This document shows, piece by piece, positions 9,498 to 17,270 of a DNA stretch of 64,000 nt. The position numbers were made by a program, and so were the translations under genes. The notes below the pieces were generated by a model. It did no database searches. It saw nothing but the letters and a program-made list of their open reading frames with translations, and had not been told where the DNA came from. Source of the DNA: Flavobacterium sp. KMS (GTDB lineage: Bacteria; Bacteroidota; Bacteroidia; Flavobacteriales; Flavobacteriaceae); contig NZ_JSYP01000024.1 in NCBI RefSeq assembly GCF_000813005.1, forward strand, positions 1 through 64,000, in the 5' to 3' direction. The first letter of the stretch is position 1. Every line of letters begins with the position of its first letter.

Positions 9498-9911
9498 CTA
9501 GTAAATAGAGATTTTGCGTAAAATACTAGTAGAACATTTTAAGCTTTTCAGTAGCATTTTTTGGTGTATCGCCAGCATAATATCCCTATTGATGTGAATC
9601 GTAGGGCTATTTTTATCACTTATTGGTATTTGAGAAACTGTAAAGTAAAAATACTTTTCTAAATTAGTTTTTAGATAAGCAAACAATTTAGGTTGCTCAT
9701 TATCAAATTCAAGAATAAAAGACCGCTCATTAATTGCCAGAATATCCAAAACTTTGGTATTAACCAATACGCATAGTAAATATTCTTTGGCCTCAGCATA
9801 ATCTGTAAAATCATTTTCGCAATCGATGGTATCAAATGAGAAATGATATAGTTGTCTTTTGTGTATGGAGTCCTTTATTTTTGCCATGAGCGATTTTATC
9901 AAATTGTTCAT
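9498..9911 (-). CDS. Hypothetical protein (137 aa)
   Basis: The soluble 137-residue ORF begins MNNLIKSLMAKIKDSIHKRQ (a second ATG at 9887 is possible). It has no signal peptide or membrane helix and no motif I recognise. The body alternates strands and short helices (SFILEFDNEQPKLFAYLKTNLEKYF). It is followed 20 bp later by the convergent acetyltransferase stop. It may be a lineage-specific protein. The coding call rests on ORF length in very AT-rich DNA and is uncertain. Confidence 0.5.
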   Translation of the reverse strand: MNNLIKSLMAKIKDSIHKRQLYHFSFDTIDCENDFTDYAEAKEYLLCVLVNTKVLDILAINERSFILEFDNEQPKLFAYLKTNLEKYFYFTVSQIPISDKNSPTIHINRDIMLAIHQKMLLKSLKCSTSILRKISIY

Positions 9912-10102
9912 TTGAAAGCAATAAAATGTGATTCTTTTTAATATTAATAAAATGATATAAACAAAACATAAAAAACCAAAATGAATAGTCGTTTATATTA
10001 AATTTATTCTCGAATTTAACTATGCTTAAAATTAAATCTACTTTTTTAAAGCCTAGTACTTTTTGCATCAAGAAATGTTTCATTTTAAAATTTGGAACAC
10101 GT

Positions 10103-10450
10103 TTACTCAATATGAAACTCTTCTTCAGGAATCATTAATTTACCCCAATCGTTTAACATCCACAGAATATCCACCAACTTCACCCCTAGTTCAGTGAGCG
10201 AATACTCTACTCTTGGCGGAAGCTCATTAAATGAAACTTTAGTTAAGATACCATCTTGTTCCATTTCTTTTAACTGTTGATTCAAAACTCTTCTATCGAC
10301 CTTGGCAATTCCACGCAAAAATTCACTTGGGCGCTTTTTACCTTCATTAATTTGCCAAACAATCGGAATTTTCCATTTACCACTGATAGAATTAACTGCT
10401 ACTTCCAATGGACAAATTTTGTTTTCTATGCTTCTTTCCTTTGTTTTCAT
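10103..10450 (-). CDS. HxlR-family transcriptional regulator
   Basis: From the ATG at 10450 the protein is 115 residues: CPLEVAVNSISGKWKIPIVW, then the winged-helix part RPSEFLRGIAKVDRRVLNQQLKEMEQDGIL and the wing VEYSLTELGVKL. This is the HxlR fold, with the conserved Cys (about position 13) that in some members senses redox or electrophilic stress. An upstream ATG at 10480 would add ten residues unlike family starts. HxlR proteins often control a divergent neighbour; here that is the AlkC-like repair gene at 10603, so a link to alkylation or electrophile response is plausible but only inferred. Confidence 0.85.
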   Translation of the reverse strand: MKTKERSIENKICPLEVAVNSISGKWKIPIVWQINEGKKRPSEFLRGIAKVDRRVLNQQLKEMEQDGILTKVSFNELPPRVEYSLTELGVKLVDILWMLNDWGKLMIPEEEFHIE

Positions 10451-10602
10451 AATAGTGACTTTTTTACCCCTATGTGACAATAATATGCGTTATTGCACAT
10501 ATGAACTTTCTTTTAAACCTTTGTAAAATTAATAAACATTTTAGCAAAGCAAATGAGAAACCGCGCAAATGCATGTTTATTTAAACAATAGATAAAATCA
10601 GT

Positions 10603-11406
10603 ATGACAGATATAAAACGAAAAGGCTCACGCTCAACAAAAGACATACCCAAAGATATTTTAGAGAAATTAAATAAAGGAGAAATCGAAACCGCTAATTT
10701 AGTCGAATGGCTCGCAATTGATCAAAAACTACTCCTTAAGAACTTTCTTGATCAGAATAATCGTTTAAGGTATTTAGAGCCAATCAATACTACAATTGAT
10801 GCGTTAAAGAAACAAACTGTCAATACTATTAATGAAGCCATTGGAACAAGTCTTTTTAAATTAGCAAAATCAGAAGATGATACTGAACTATTTTCAATAC
10901 TATCAAAGCATAAATCGGATTTAATTAGATGTTGGGCAACTTATACAATTGGAAAAAATACCGAGCTATCAATTGAAGAAATGTTAGAACAGATTCAGTT
11001 TTTTTCTGCCGATAAACATTTTGGCGTTAGAGAGATTTGCTGGTTAGCCGTAAGACAAACAATTGCCCAGAATCTAACCGAAAGTTTGGGAATCCTAGCT
11101 AAATGGACAAAACACTCAGACGAAAACGTAAGACGATTTGCTAGCGAAGCCACAAGACCAAGAGGAGTTTGGTGTGAACACATCGAAGAATTAAAGCAAA
11201 ACCCTGATTTGGGATTAATCATTTTGGAACCTCTAAAATCGGATAAATCAAAATACGTACAAGATAGTGTTGGCAACTGGCTAAATGATGCGAGCAAAAC
11301 CAAACCAGAATTTGTAATTGCTATTTGCGAAAATTGGAAAAACATAAGTCCCACAAAAGAAACTGTTTATATAATAAAAAAGGCACTTCGTACAATCGAA
11401 AAGTGA
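10603..11406 (+). CDS. AlkC/AlkD-like DNA alkylation repair protein (HEAT-like repeats)
   Basis: The 267-residue all-helical protein has HEAT-like repeats. The C-terminal half matches the AlkC pattern: DENVRRFASEATRPRGVW, PDLGLIILEPLKSDKS and KYVQDSVGNWLNDASKTKPE. Members remove alkylated bases (3-methyladenine and similar) without base flipping. Divergent from the HxlR regulator, and followed by a DUF3052-like gene and an AlkA-type glycosylase on the same strand, giving a repair cluster. Assignment is to the family; activity on a particular lesion is not provable from sequence. Confidence 0.75.
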   Translation: MTDIKRKGSRSTKDIPKDILEKLNKGEIETANLVEWLAIDQKLLLKNFLDQNNRLRYLEPINTTIDALKKQTVNTINEAIGTSLFKLAKSEDDTELFSILSKHKSDLIRCWATYTIGKNTELSIEEMLEQIQFFSADKHFGVREICWLAVRQTIAQNLTESLGILAKWTKHSDENVRRFASEATRPRGVWCEHIEELKQNPDLGLIILEPLKSDKSKYVQDSVGNWLNDASKTKPEFVIAICENWKNISPTKETVYIIKKALRTIEK

Positions 11407-11429
11407 TCTATGCCAGAAAAAGTATTCAG

Positions 11430-11540
11430 TCTCAGTTTCGGTTTTCAGTCTCTGTTTTCAGTCACAATTTCTTAGTCTCTTAGTACCTCAGAACCTTTGA
11501 ACCTCAGAACCTTTGCGCCTTTGCGCCTTTGAACCTTTGA
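11430..11540. repeat. Short degenerate spacer repeats (CCTTTGaACC / CCTTTGCGCC)
   Basis: The spacer is built from head-to-tail units such as AACCTTTGAACCT, CCTTTGCGCCTTTGCGCC and CAGTCTCAGTTTCGG. The same word family recurs at 12.6-12.8, 28.2, 29.7, 52.3 and 57.4-57.7 kb. No coding content. Confidence 0.8.
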
Positions 11541-11587
11541 AAAAAACACTTATATTAGCATTAAACAAACCAAGTAATTTATAAATA

Positions 11588-11968
11588 ATGCTAGATGTTA
11601 TCAAGAAACTAAAATTTAAGGATAAAGGAACAGTTATTAATGCTCCAAAAGTAATAGAAGATGAGTTTATTCAGCTTGGTATGAAAACTACTTTTGATAA
11701 AAAAATAAAAAGTACAAACACGCTAATTTTCATCAATAATAATGAAGAGTTTTTAAATTACCTTAAAAATGATTTAGAAAACGTAGAATCTGATAGTGTC
11801 TTATGGTTTGCGTACCCAAAAGGAACTTCTAAAATTAAAACTGACATAAATAGAGATACGATTCATGTTACAGGTAAAGAATTTGGATTAAAAACAGTAA
11901 CAGCTATTTCTATAAACGATACTTGGAGCGCATTACGTTTTAGACCTGTCGATAAGGTTGGTACCTAA
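11588..11968 (+). CDS. DUF3052-like protein (126 aa)
   Basis: The protein is small and soluble. The C-terminal stretch AISINDTWSALRFRPVDK and the central WFAYPKGTSK...TDINRDTI match the DUF3052-like family, whose function is unknown. It lies between the AlkC-like gene and the HhH glycosylase, with 33 bp to the latter, so it is probably co-transcribed with at least the glycosylase. The start at 11588 is the first ATG after the repeat spacer. No catalytic residues can be named. Confidence 0.7.
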   Translation: MLDVIKKLKFKDKGTVINAPKVIEDEFIQLGMKTTFDKKIKSTNTLIFINNNEEFLNYLKNDLENVESDSVLWFAYPKGTSKIKTDINRDTIHVTGKEFGLKTVTAISINDTWSALRFRPVDKVGT

Positions 11969-12001
11969 TATTTCTTATTTTCTAAATCTAATACCTCAAC
12001 A

Positions 12002-12604
12002 ATGTCACATCCCTATATATCACATCTTTCGAAAGATTCTGCATTCCAAAAAATTCTTGAAAATGCAGAACATCGTGAACTTAAAACAAACACTAATCTT
12101 GCTCAGTTTTTATATACATCAATTATTAATCAGCAATTATCTGCCAAAGTTGGTGATGTTTTTTTAAAACGTTTTCTGGATATATACGACGGACTAGAGC
12201 CTAATTCTTCTCAAATTCTTGAAACTCCAGATGAAACATTGCAAGCTATAGGTTTATCAAAACCCAAAGTTAGCTATATAAAAAATGTAGCACAATTTGA
12301 TGTCGATTTTGGATTAGAATACAACAAATTTATCGAAATGACCGATCAGGAAATTATCGATTTGGTAACTTCTATTAAAGGTATAGGCAAATGGTCAGCC
12401 CAAAACTTACTTATGTTTGCCTTAGGACGCGAAGATGTTTTTTCGGCCGATGATTTAATTATTCGTAACAAAATGGCAATCTTGTTTAATCTCGATAAAA
12501 CCGATAAGAAAAAATTTAATGAAGACATTATTCGTCTCTCGAAACCATGGAGCCCGTACAGAACATTTGCATGCCTACATTTATGGCGATGGAAAGATTT
12601 TTGA
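12002..12604 (+). CDS. DNA-3-methyladenine glycosylase, HhH-GPD superfamily
   Basis: The 200-residue protein has the AlkA-like core without the N-terminal domain of E. coli AlkA. It shows IINQQLSAKVG, the helix-hairpin-helix VTSIKGIGKWSAQNLL (about 120-135) and the catalytic Asp region DVFSADDLIIRNKM, followed by LSKPWSPYRTFACLHLWRW, typical of this branch. It excises alkylated purines in base excision repair. No Fe-S Cys cluster is present. It follows the DUF3052-like gene by 33 bp and completes an alkylation-repair group. Confidence 0.88.
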   Translation: MSHPYISHLSKDSAFQKILENAEHRELKTNTNLAQFLYTSIINQQLSAKVGDVFLKRFLDIYDGLEPNSSQILETPDETLQAIGLSKPKVSYIKNVAQFDVDFGLEYNKFIEMTDQEIIDLVTSIKGIGKWSAQNLLMFALGREDVFSADDLIIRNKMAILFNLDKTDKKKFNEDIIRLSKPWSPYRTFACLHLWRWKDF

Positions 12605-12849
12605 GTTACTAAGTTTTTAAGGTTCAGAGTTTAAGAGGTGCAAAGGGACAAAGGTTCTGAGGTACTGAGTTTTTGCAAACCTTATATAAGCCTTTGTGTA
12701 CTTTGCGTAGTCCTTCGTGTCCCTTGCAGTTTATCTTTCTGTTAAAAATCACAATACAACCACAATATTGGGGAGAAACTTTGCGTAGCCCTTTGCGCCC
12801 TTTGCGGTTAATCCACACAGGTTAAAACCTTTACAATTATTCTTTAAAC
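12605..12849. repeat. Degenerate spacer repeats between convergent genes
   Basis: The spacer contains CTTTGTGTACTTTGCGTAG, CTTTGCGTAGCCCTTTGCGC and CCTTTGCGGTTAATCC words in direct and inverted order. It belongs to the same spacer family as 11430-11540. An apparent 64-codon frame across it is an artefact of the repeats. Confidence 0.75.
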
Positions 12850-13605
12850 CTATTTATCAAGTTGAAAATAAGGCGCTAAAATATCCTCAAAATTATACAA
12901 TCCGATACCTTTATTTTCTATGTTTTCGGCAACAAAAATAACTCCAGTTCCAAATGCTTCCCTCGAAATCGATTCGTGAATAAGTCGAACTGTTTGGTAA
13001 GGAAACCCGAATATTACTTCATGTTTTCCAACGATACCTCCTGCCCTAACTGAATTTATACTTTCTTTCTCGACATCTAGAGCTTCTGCAATTTTTATAG
13101 CAGTACCTGATGTTCCTTCTTTTAACTTAAAATGTTCTTCATTGACCTCAATATCAACCCAAGGTGCAATTTTCTTCAAAAATTTAGCTGCAAATAACAA
13201 ATAGTTAACTCCAAGAGTAATATTTGGAGACCAAAACACCGTTGTTTTAATCGCTAATTCTTTTAAAAATTTTAATTCTTTATCTTTATAATGAGATATC
13301 GCCGATATAATTTTAATGCCTCTTTGGGCAGCAGCTTCACCATAAGTATGAATTCCTAAACTTGAAGAAAAATCAATTATAATATCGACAGGATGTTTGT
13401 CTAAAAGCTCTTTAATTGTTGTTTTGGAACTAGAATATATTAATCCTGGTTCATCTGAAGGAACACCAAAAAACTCTGGTACTGATCGATGTTCTAAAAC
13501 TGTACTTTGTCTTAATACCCATTCTAAACAAAAATTTTTATTTTCAAGTAATACTGAAGCAACTGACTTTCCTGTTTTTCCAAATCCTATTAATCCTATT
13601 TTCAT
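12850..13605 (-). CDS. DapB-like 4-hydroxy-tetrahydrodipicolinate reductase family protein
   Basis: The N-terminal Rossmann fold carries GLIGFGKTG (NAD(P)-binding). The C-terminal domain carries VNEEHFKLKEGTSGTAIKIAE, where His and Lys match the catalytic pair of dihydrodipicolinate reductase and GTSGTA matches the substrate-binding loop. Length is 251 residues. The EEHF in place of the usual HH pair and the isolated location, with no lysine or diaminopimelate genes nearby, suggest a paralogue rather than the main biosynthetic enzyme. I leave the symbol blank for that reason. Confidence 0.75.
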   Translation of the reverse strand: MKIGLIGFGKTGKSVASVLLENKNFCLEWVLRQSTVLEHRSVPEFFGVPSDEPGLIYSSSKTTIKELLDKHPVDIIIDFSSSLGIHTYGEAAAQRGIKIISAISHYKDKELKFLKELAIKTTVFWSPNITLGVNYLLFAAKFLKKIAPWVDIEVNEEHFKLKEGTSGTAIKIAEALDVEKESINSVRAGGIVGKHEVIFGFPYQTVRLIHESISREAFGTGVIFVAENIENKGIGLYNFEDILAPYFQLDK

Positions 13606-13843
13606 ATTTTATAATTTAAATGGTTTCCAACTTATTTCAAGTTTAAAATTTTAATTTTACAAGTAAACAAATTGATTATTAATACTATTTAAGTAAAAAT
13701 AGGTTAAAAAAATTAATCGAAATTATACGATAACAGCAATATATTACAATATACCAATATGATAATTCATACAAACTGCTAACATACTGCTGTCATAAGA
13801 TCATCTTAACTTTGTTAATAGAAATCATAAATTATGGAAACTT

Positions 13844-14221
13844 ATGGAAACTAAAGATGGAAAACTAGCAATCTATGCTATTACAAGAGCTGAATGGCGA
13901 AATTGGCTGAAAGAAAATAGTCAAGTCGAAAAATCTGTTTGGTTAATTTTATACCACAAAAAAAGCACTACACAAAGTGTTAATCTTAATGATGCAACCG
14001 AAGAAGCATTATGTTATGGTTGGATAGATAGTTTATGCAAAAAACGGGATTCCGAAAGTTTTTATTTGACATTCTCTCCCCGAAACCCCAAAAAAAGCAA
14101 ATGGAGTAAACCCAATAGAGAACGAGCAGAACGACTGATAGAACAGGGCTTAATGACCGAACACGGACAAAAGCTAATTGATATTGCAAAAGATAGCGGT
14201 AAATGGGATGAAGCCTTATAA
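13844..14221 (+). CDS. YdeI/OmpD-associated family protein, C-terminally truncated
   Basis: The protein starts like the family (IYAITRAEWRNWLKENSQ, LILYHKKST, EALCYGWIDSLCKK, SFYLTFSPRNPKKSKWS) but stops after GKWDEAL at residue 125. Family members usually run to about 190 residues and end in a Lys/Arg-rich segment (PPSSKR...ARKPETR type), which is missing. The stop is followed within 30 bp by the terminator hairpin of gldM, so the lost part was probably deleted when this junction formed. Function of the family is unknown; this copy may be inactive. Confidence 0.7.
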   Translation: METKDGKLAIYAITRAEWRNWLKENSQVEKSVWLILYHKKSTTQSVNLNDATEEALCYGWIDSLCKKRDSESFYLTFSPRNPKKSKWSKPNRERAERLIEQGLMTEHGQKLIDIAKDSGKWDEAL

Positions 14222-14235
14222 CATTACAACTTTAG

Positions 14236-14270
14236 CAAAAAAAACCTGCTCAATTAAATGAACAGGTTTA
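14236..14270 (-). terminator. Terminator of gldL-gldM
   Basis: AAACCTG (14242-14248) pairs with CAGGTTT (14263-14269), the stem being extended by TCA/TGA after one mismatch. On the minus strand the stem is followed by eight T, as expected for intrinsic termination 30 bp after gldM. Confidence 0.8.
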
Positions 14271-14299
14271 AATCTATTTTAAAAAAGTAAATACTTTAT

Positions 14300-15838
14300 T
14301 TATTGTATTTCAAAAATTACTGGAGCGGTTCTGGATACTTGATAGTTTCCTCCTCCAACAAGTCTAGTTTTAATTTCCGAAATCGTAGCTTGATCTCCTC
14401 TACCTGCTTTAGATAATGCAGCTTTACATTGCGCATTTAATTTATCACCAGAAACTACAACTGTAGCTTGTCCCGGGATTTTAAAATTAAATCCAACAAC
14501 ATCTAATCCTACTTCAAAATCAAAGTCTACCAATTTAGCTCCAATTGTAACTACTTCCAGATTCGATTTAGGCCCTTTTACAATACCCATTTCTCCTCTA
14601 ATAGTTCCAACTGGGGCAGGAATACCTTTAATTCTAAAAGTTCTCTTATCAGAAACTGTAGAACCGTTTGGTAATGTACCTGTAACAGTAATTGTAGTTT
14701 CTGTGCCTGTACCCGGACTCATATTATATTTTCCTGGTCTACCAGCAGAAGATAATCCTGGAGCACTTGCTACAACTTTATTATCTGCAACACCTGCAAA
14801 TGATACGGATATTGGATTAACAACACCTCTGTAAACTACATTCATTTTATCTGCAGATATTGTAGCTGAATTTGGCTTAGGTACTACAACATATTTTCCT
14901 TCAAATTTAAGTGGAATAGTTTTTCCATCTTCTAAGAAAGTAAATTGCCCGTTAATACTTTGTTCTCCTACTCCACCAGCAGTCATAGAAATAACAGCTT
15001 GTCCGTTTACAATTTTTCCTGGACCAGAGAATGAAGTTGGTATTGTATTTTCGTCATAACGACCTAAAACAACTTTACCTGTAACCGTTTCTCCCTGAAA
15101 GTAAGCATTTTTATCAAGAACTACAATTGCTTTATAATTGTTATAAGAGTTAGTCGTCATTGCTGCCTCTCCTAAAGCTGCACTGTAAACATCTGATTCC
15201 GTTTTTTGAACATCACTTTGCCAAGCAGATAATTTTGCAACCGATGCAACTACAGGGAAATTTTTAAAATGGTACGATAAAAATTTATCTTTTAAACCTT
15301 CTTTATTTTTAACGTCTGATGTATCAAATTTGCTATCAATCTCAGCTACAATTGCTTTGTATTTTTTGTCACTTAGTACCGCTTTCATATCAGCTTTGTA
15401 CTTATTAATTTTTGCAACAATCTCGTTTCCTTTTGCAGTATACCCTTCTCCAACAAACCAATTATCAGTATTATCACCTTTCTCCATATCCTCATAAGGT
15501 AATTTTCCTGTTGCTGCATCTTTATCAAATCCTTTTACAACATCTGTCTTTAATGTATTTATATAATTGTAAAAATCTTTAGATATAGCTTCCACTTTAT
15601 GAGCTGTTTGAGCCGCCAGAGCAAATTCTCCTTTTGCCTCTTCTGCTTTGGTATCTAATGAAGCTAACTTTTGTGCATTGCTCATATTTGAAGATGCATT
15701 GGCACTTTCAAATTTCTCATTCATTAAGCCAAAAGCAGACAATACTTCTTTTGACATATTCATTGCTAACATTGCGATAAAAACCAGATACATAAGGTTT
15801 ATCATCTTCTGTCTAGGGGTTAATTTTCCTCCTGCCAT
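14300..15838 (-). CDS. gldM: Gliding motility / type IX secretion protein GldM
   Basis: The 512-residue protein begins MAGGKLTPRQKMINLMYLVF with a single membrane helix (about 12-33), followed by a large periplasmic part ending in beta domains (NYQVSRTAPVIFEIQ). GldM spans the inner membrane with GldL and forms the periplasmic shaft that transmits proton-motive-force-driven motion to the type IX secretion translocon and gliding machinery. Length matches the normal family. It follows gldL by 48 bp in one operon. Unusually, gldN does not follow and gldK does not precede the pair. Confidence 0.97.
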   Translation of the reverse strand: MAGGKLTPRQKMINLMYLVFIAMLAMNMSKEVLSAFGLMNEKFESANASSNMSNAQKLASLDTKAEEAKGEFALAAQTAHKVEAISKDFYNYINTLKTDVVKGFDKDAATGKLPYEDMEKGDNTDNWFVGEGYTAKGNEIVAKINKYKADMKAVLSDKKYKAIVAEIDSKFDTSDVKNKEGLKDKFLSYHFKNFPVVASVAKLSAWQSDVQKTESDVYSAALGEAAMTTNSYNNYKAIVVLDKNAYFQGETVTGKVVLGRYDENTIPTSFSGPGKIVNGQAVISMTAGGVGEQSINGQFTFLEDGKTIPLKFEGKYVVVPKPNSATISADKMNVVYRGVVNPISVSFAGVADNKVVASAPGLSSAGRPGKYNMSPGTGTETTITVTGTLPNGSTVSDKRTFRIKGIPAPVGTIRGEMGIVKGPKSNLEVVTIGAKLVDFDFEVGLDVVGFNFKIPGQATVVVSGDKLNAQCKAALSKAGRGDQATISEIKTRLVGGGNYQVSRTAPVIFEIQ

Positions 15839-15886
15839 ATTTTCTAAATAATTAGTTCGTATTAATAATAATTGCTTTTTAACTAA

Positions 15887-16540
15887 TTATCCTTTGTTAC
15901 CCATAGCCGAAAGCATACCGCCATATACATTGTTTAAAGAAGCAATATTTGCAGTCATAGATTGCATTTGCTCTTTTAGTTTAGTTGCGTTTTCAGCGAT
16001 TTCTTTATTAGCTTCTGCATTTCTTGAAGCACTTTGTAATTGAACTTTATATAGACTGTTTAATGATTCCATTTGAGAAGCCGCAATAGATAACTCATCA
16101 CTGTATTTTTTAGTAGAAGCAATTGAATCAACAGTTGGAGCAATTCCTTTAGCAGCAGATTCAAAATTCTTAATACTGTTTCCTAAGCTTGACATTAACT
16201 CACCGTCAATTTTAGCTTCTTTAAGCATAATATCTAATTTTTGAGATAATAGCCCTTGTGCTTCAGTTGGAGTCTCCACTTTAGCCATTTTAGTTTCCTT
16301 TCTAGCTTTACCATCTCCTAATTCTGGATATACAATGGTCCAATCCAATTCCTTTTCTACAGGTTCAAAAGCAGAAAGAGCAAAGATTAATGCTTCAGTT
16401 ACTAATCCGATTGAAAGCATCAAGGTTCCTGTTAACGGTCCGATTTCAAAGTGAGTAATTTTGAATAAAGCTCCAATAATAACTACTGCTGCTCCCATAC
16501 CATAAGCGAAATTCATTGCTTTTTTACTTAATAATGCCAT
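15887..16540 (-). CDS. gldL: Gliding motility / type IX secretion motor protein GldL
   Basis: The 217-residue protein has two N-terminal membrane helices (FAYGMGAAVVIIGALFKI; TGTLMLSIGLVTEALIFALSAF). The Glu in VTEALIF of helix 2 fits the conserved membrane-embedded acidic residue needed for proton-powered rotation. A cytoplasmic coiled-coil tail follows (ELSIAASQMESL...KLKEQMQSM). It works with GldM as the type IX secretion motor. The first gene of a two-gene unit, it has no gldK upstream; only a cysteine desulfurase remnant is found there. Confidence 0.97.
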   Translation of the reverse strand: MALLSKKAMNFAYGMGAAVVIIGALFKITHFEIGPLTGTLMLSIGLVTEALIFALSAFEPVEKELDWTIVYPELGDGKARKETKMAKVETPTEAQGLLSQKLDIMLKEAKIDGELMSSLGNSIKNFESAAKGIAPTVDSIASTKKYSDELSIAASQMESLNSLYKVQLQSASRNAEANKEIAENATKLKEQMQSMTANIASLNNVYGGMLSAMGNKG

Positions 16541-16880
16541 AATTTTTTTGTTTTAAATTTTATTTTAGGTTTTAAATAAGAACTTGTTTTTATTTTTAAT
16601 TTGCGCTAAATAATTAATCATCTTAATTCTCTGTTACTTAAGTTTCCATATAAAATGATCTGATTTTTTATCTAATAAAAACATGCAAATGTCTTTATAA
16701 ATCACTATCCCCTATAAACAACAAAAGCCTTTAAATAAACAGATTAAGACATTTCTTTGTTGCTTTATAATTTTAACAGAAATAATCTGTCAAACAAACT
16801 CCTTAAATATTTTAAAAAAAGAATATTAGACAAAAAGGATGTAATAAAGGAATTTGAGTTTCATATAAATGCTAAAATAA
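16541..16880. other. Upstream region of gldL
   Basis: Very AT-rich DNA holding the gldL promoter, which I could not resolve to a consensus. No gene, repeat or RNA structure was seen. Confidence 0.4.
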
Positions 16881-17054
16881 TACGACTCCAGAAATACAAG
16901 TCATGTCTTAAAAGCTATGGGAATAGATAATGAAACGGCTCAATCGACAATACGATTTTCAATAGGAAAATACACAACCCAAGATGATATTGATTTTGCA
17001 ATTAATAAAGTAGAAGAAGTTCTAACCACATTACGCCCTATAAAATTGAAATAA
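16881..17054 (+). pseudogene. Remnant of a cysteine desulfurase (IscS/NifS) C-terminus
   Basis: A 57-codon open stretch after an in-frame TAA encodes SHVLKAMGIDNETAQSTIRF, then SIGKYTTQDDIDFAINKVEE, and ends LRPIKLK. This is the conserved C-terminal block of IscS/NifS-type cysteine desulfurases (SHVLKAMG; STIRFSIGKYTT). The PLP-binding Lys region, the active Cys loop and everything upstream are absent, so it cannot be functional. It marks an old deletion or rearrangement between gldL and galT. Confidence 0.85.
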
Positions 17055-17089
17055 ACAAGCTGGCAACGTTGGATTAACTAATAAGTATT

Positions 17090-17120
17090 CTAAAAAAAAT
17101 AAGGAAGCCGAAGCTTCCTT
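17090..17120 (-). terminator. Terminator of galK-galT
   Basis: AAGGAAGC and GCTTCCTT (17101-17120) form an 8-bp stem that on the minus strand closes a TTCG tetraloop and is followed by A and eight T. It lies about 150 bp beyond the galT stop. Confidence 0.8.
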
Positions 17121-17270
17121 AATCTTGAAAAGAACTTATTTAAAAAATTACTTGTCTCATGGAGTAAGACAAATGAAAAATCTAAAGCAAATATCTCCTT
17201 ATTCTAGAAGTAATTCTGCCTCAAAACGTTTTTAAAAACATATAATAAGACAAAAAAACAACTTTAAAAT

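Noticed and set aside
9832..10110. 92-codon minus-strand frame between the hypothetical gene and HxlR
   Set aside because: It overlaps the start of the better 137-residue frame and crosses AT-rich spacer; composition (many Phe, Ile, Asn, Lys) looks like translated non-coding DNA.
11958..12167. 69-codon frame starting inside the DUF3052-like gene end
   Set aside because: Out of frame with, and mostly inside, the HhH glycosylase gene, which has clear motifs.
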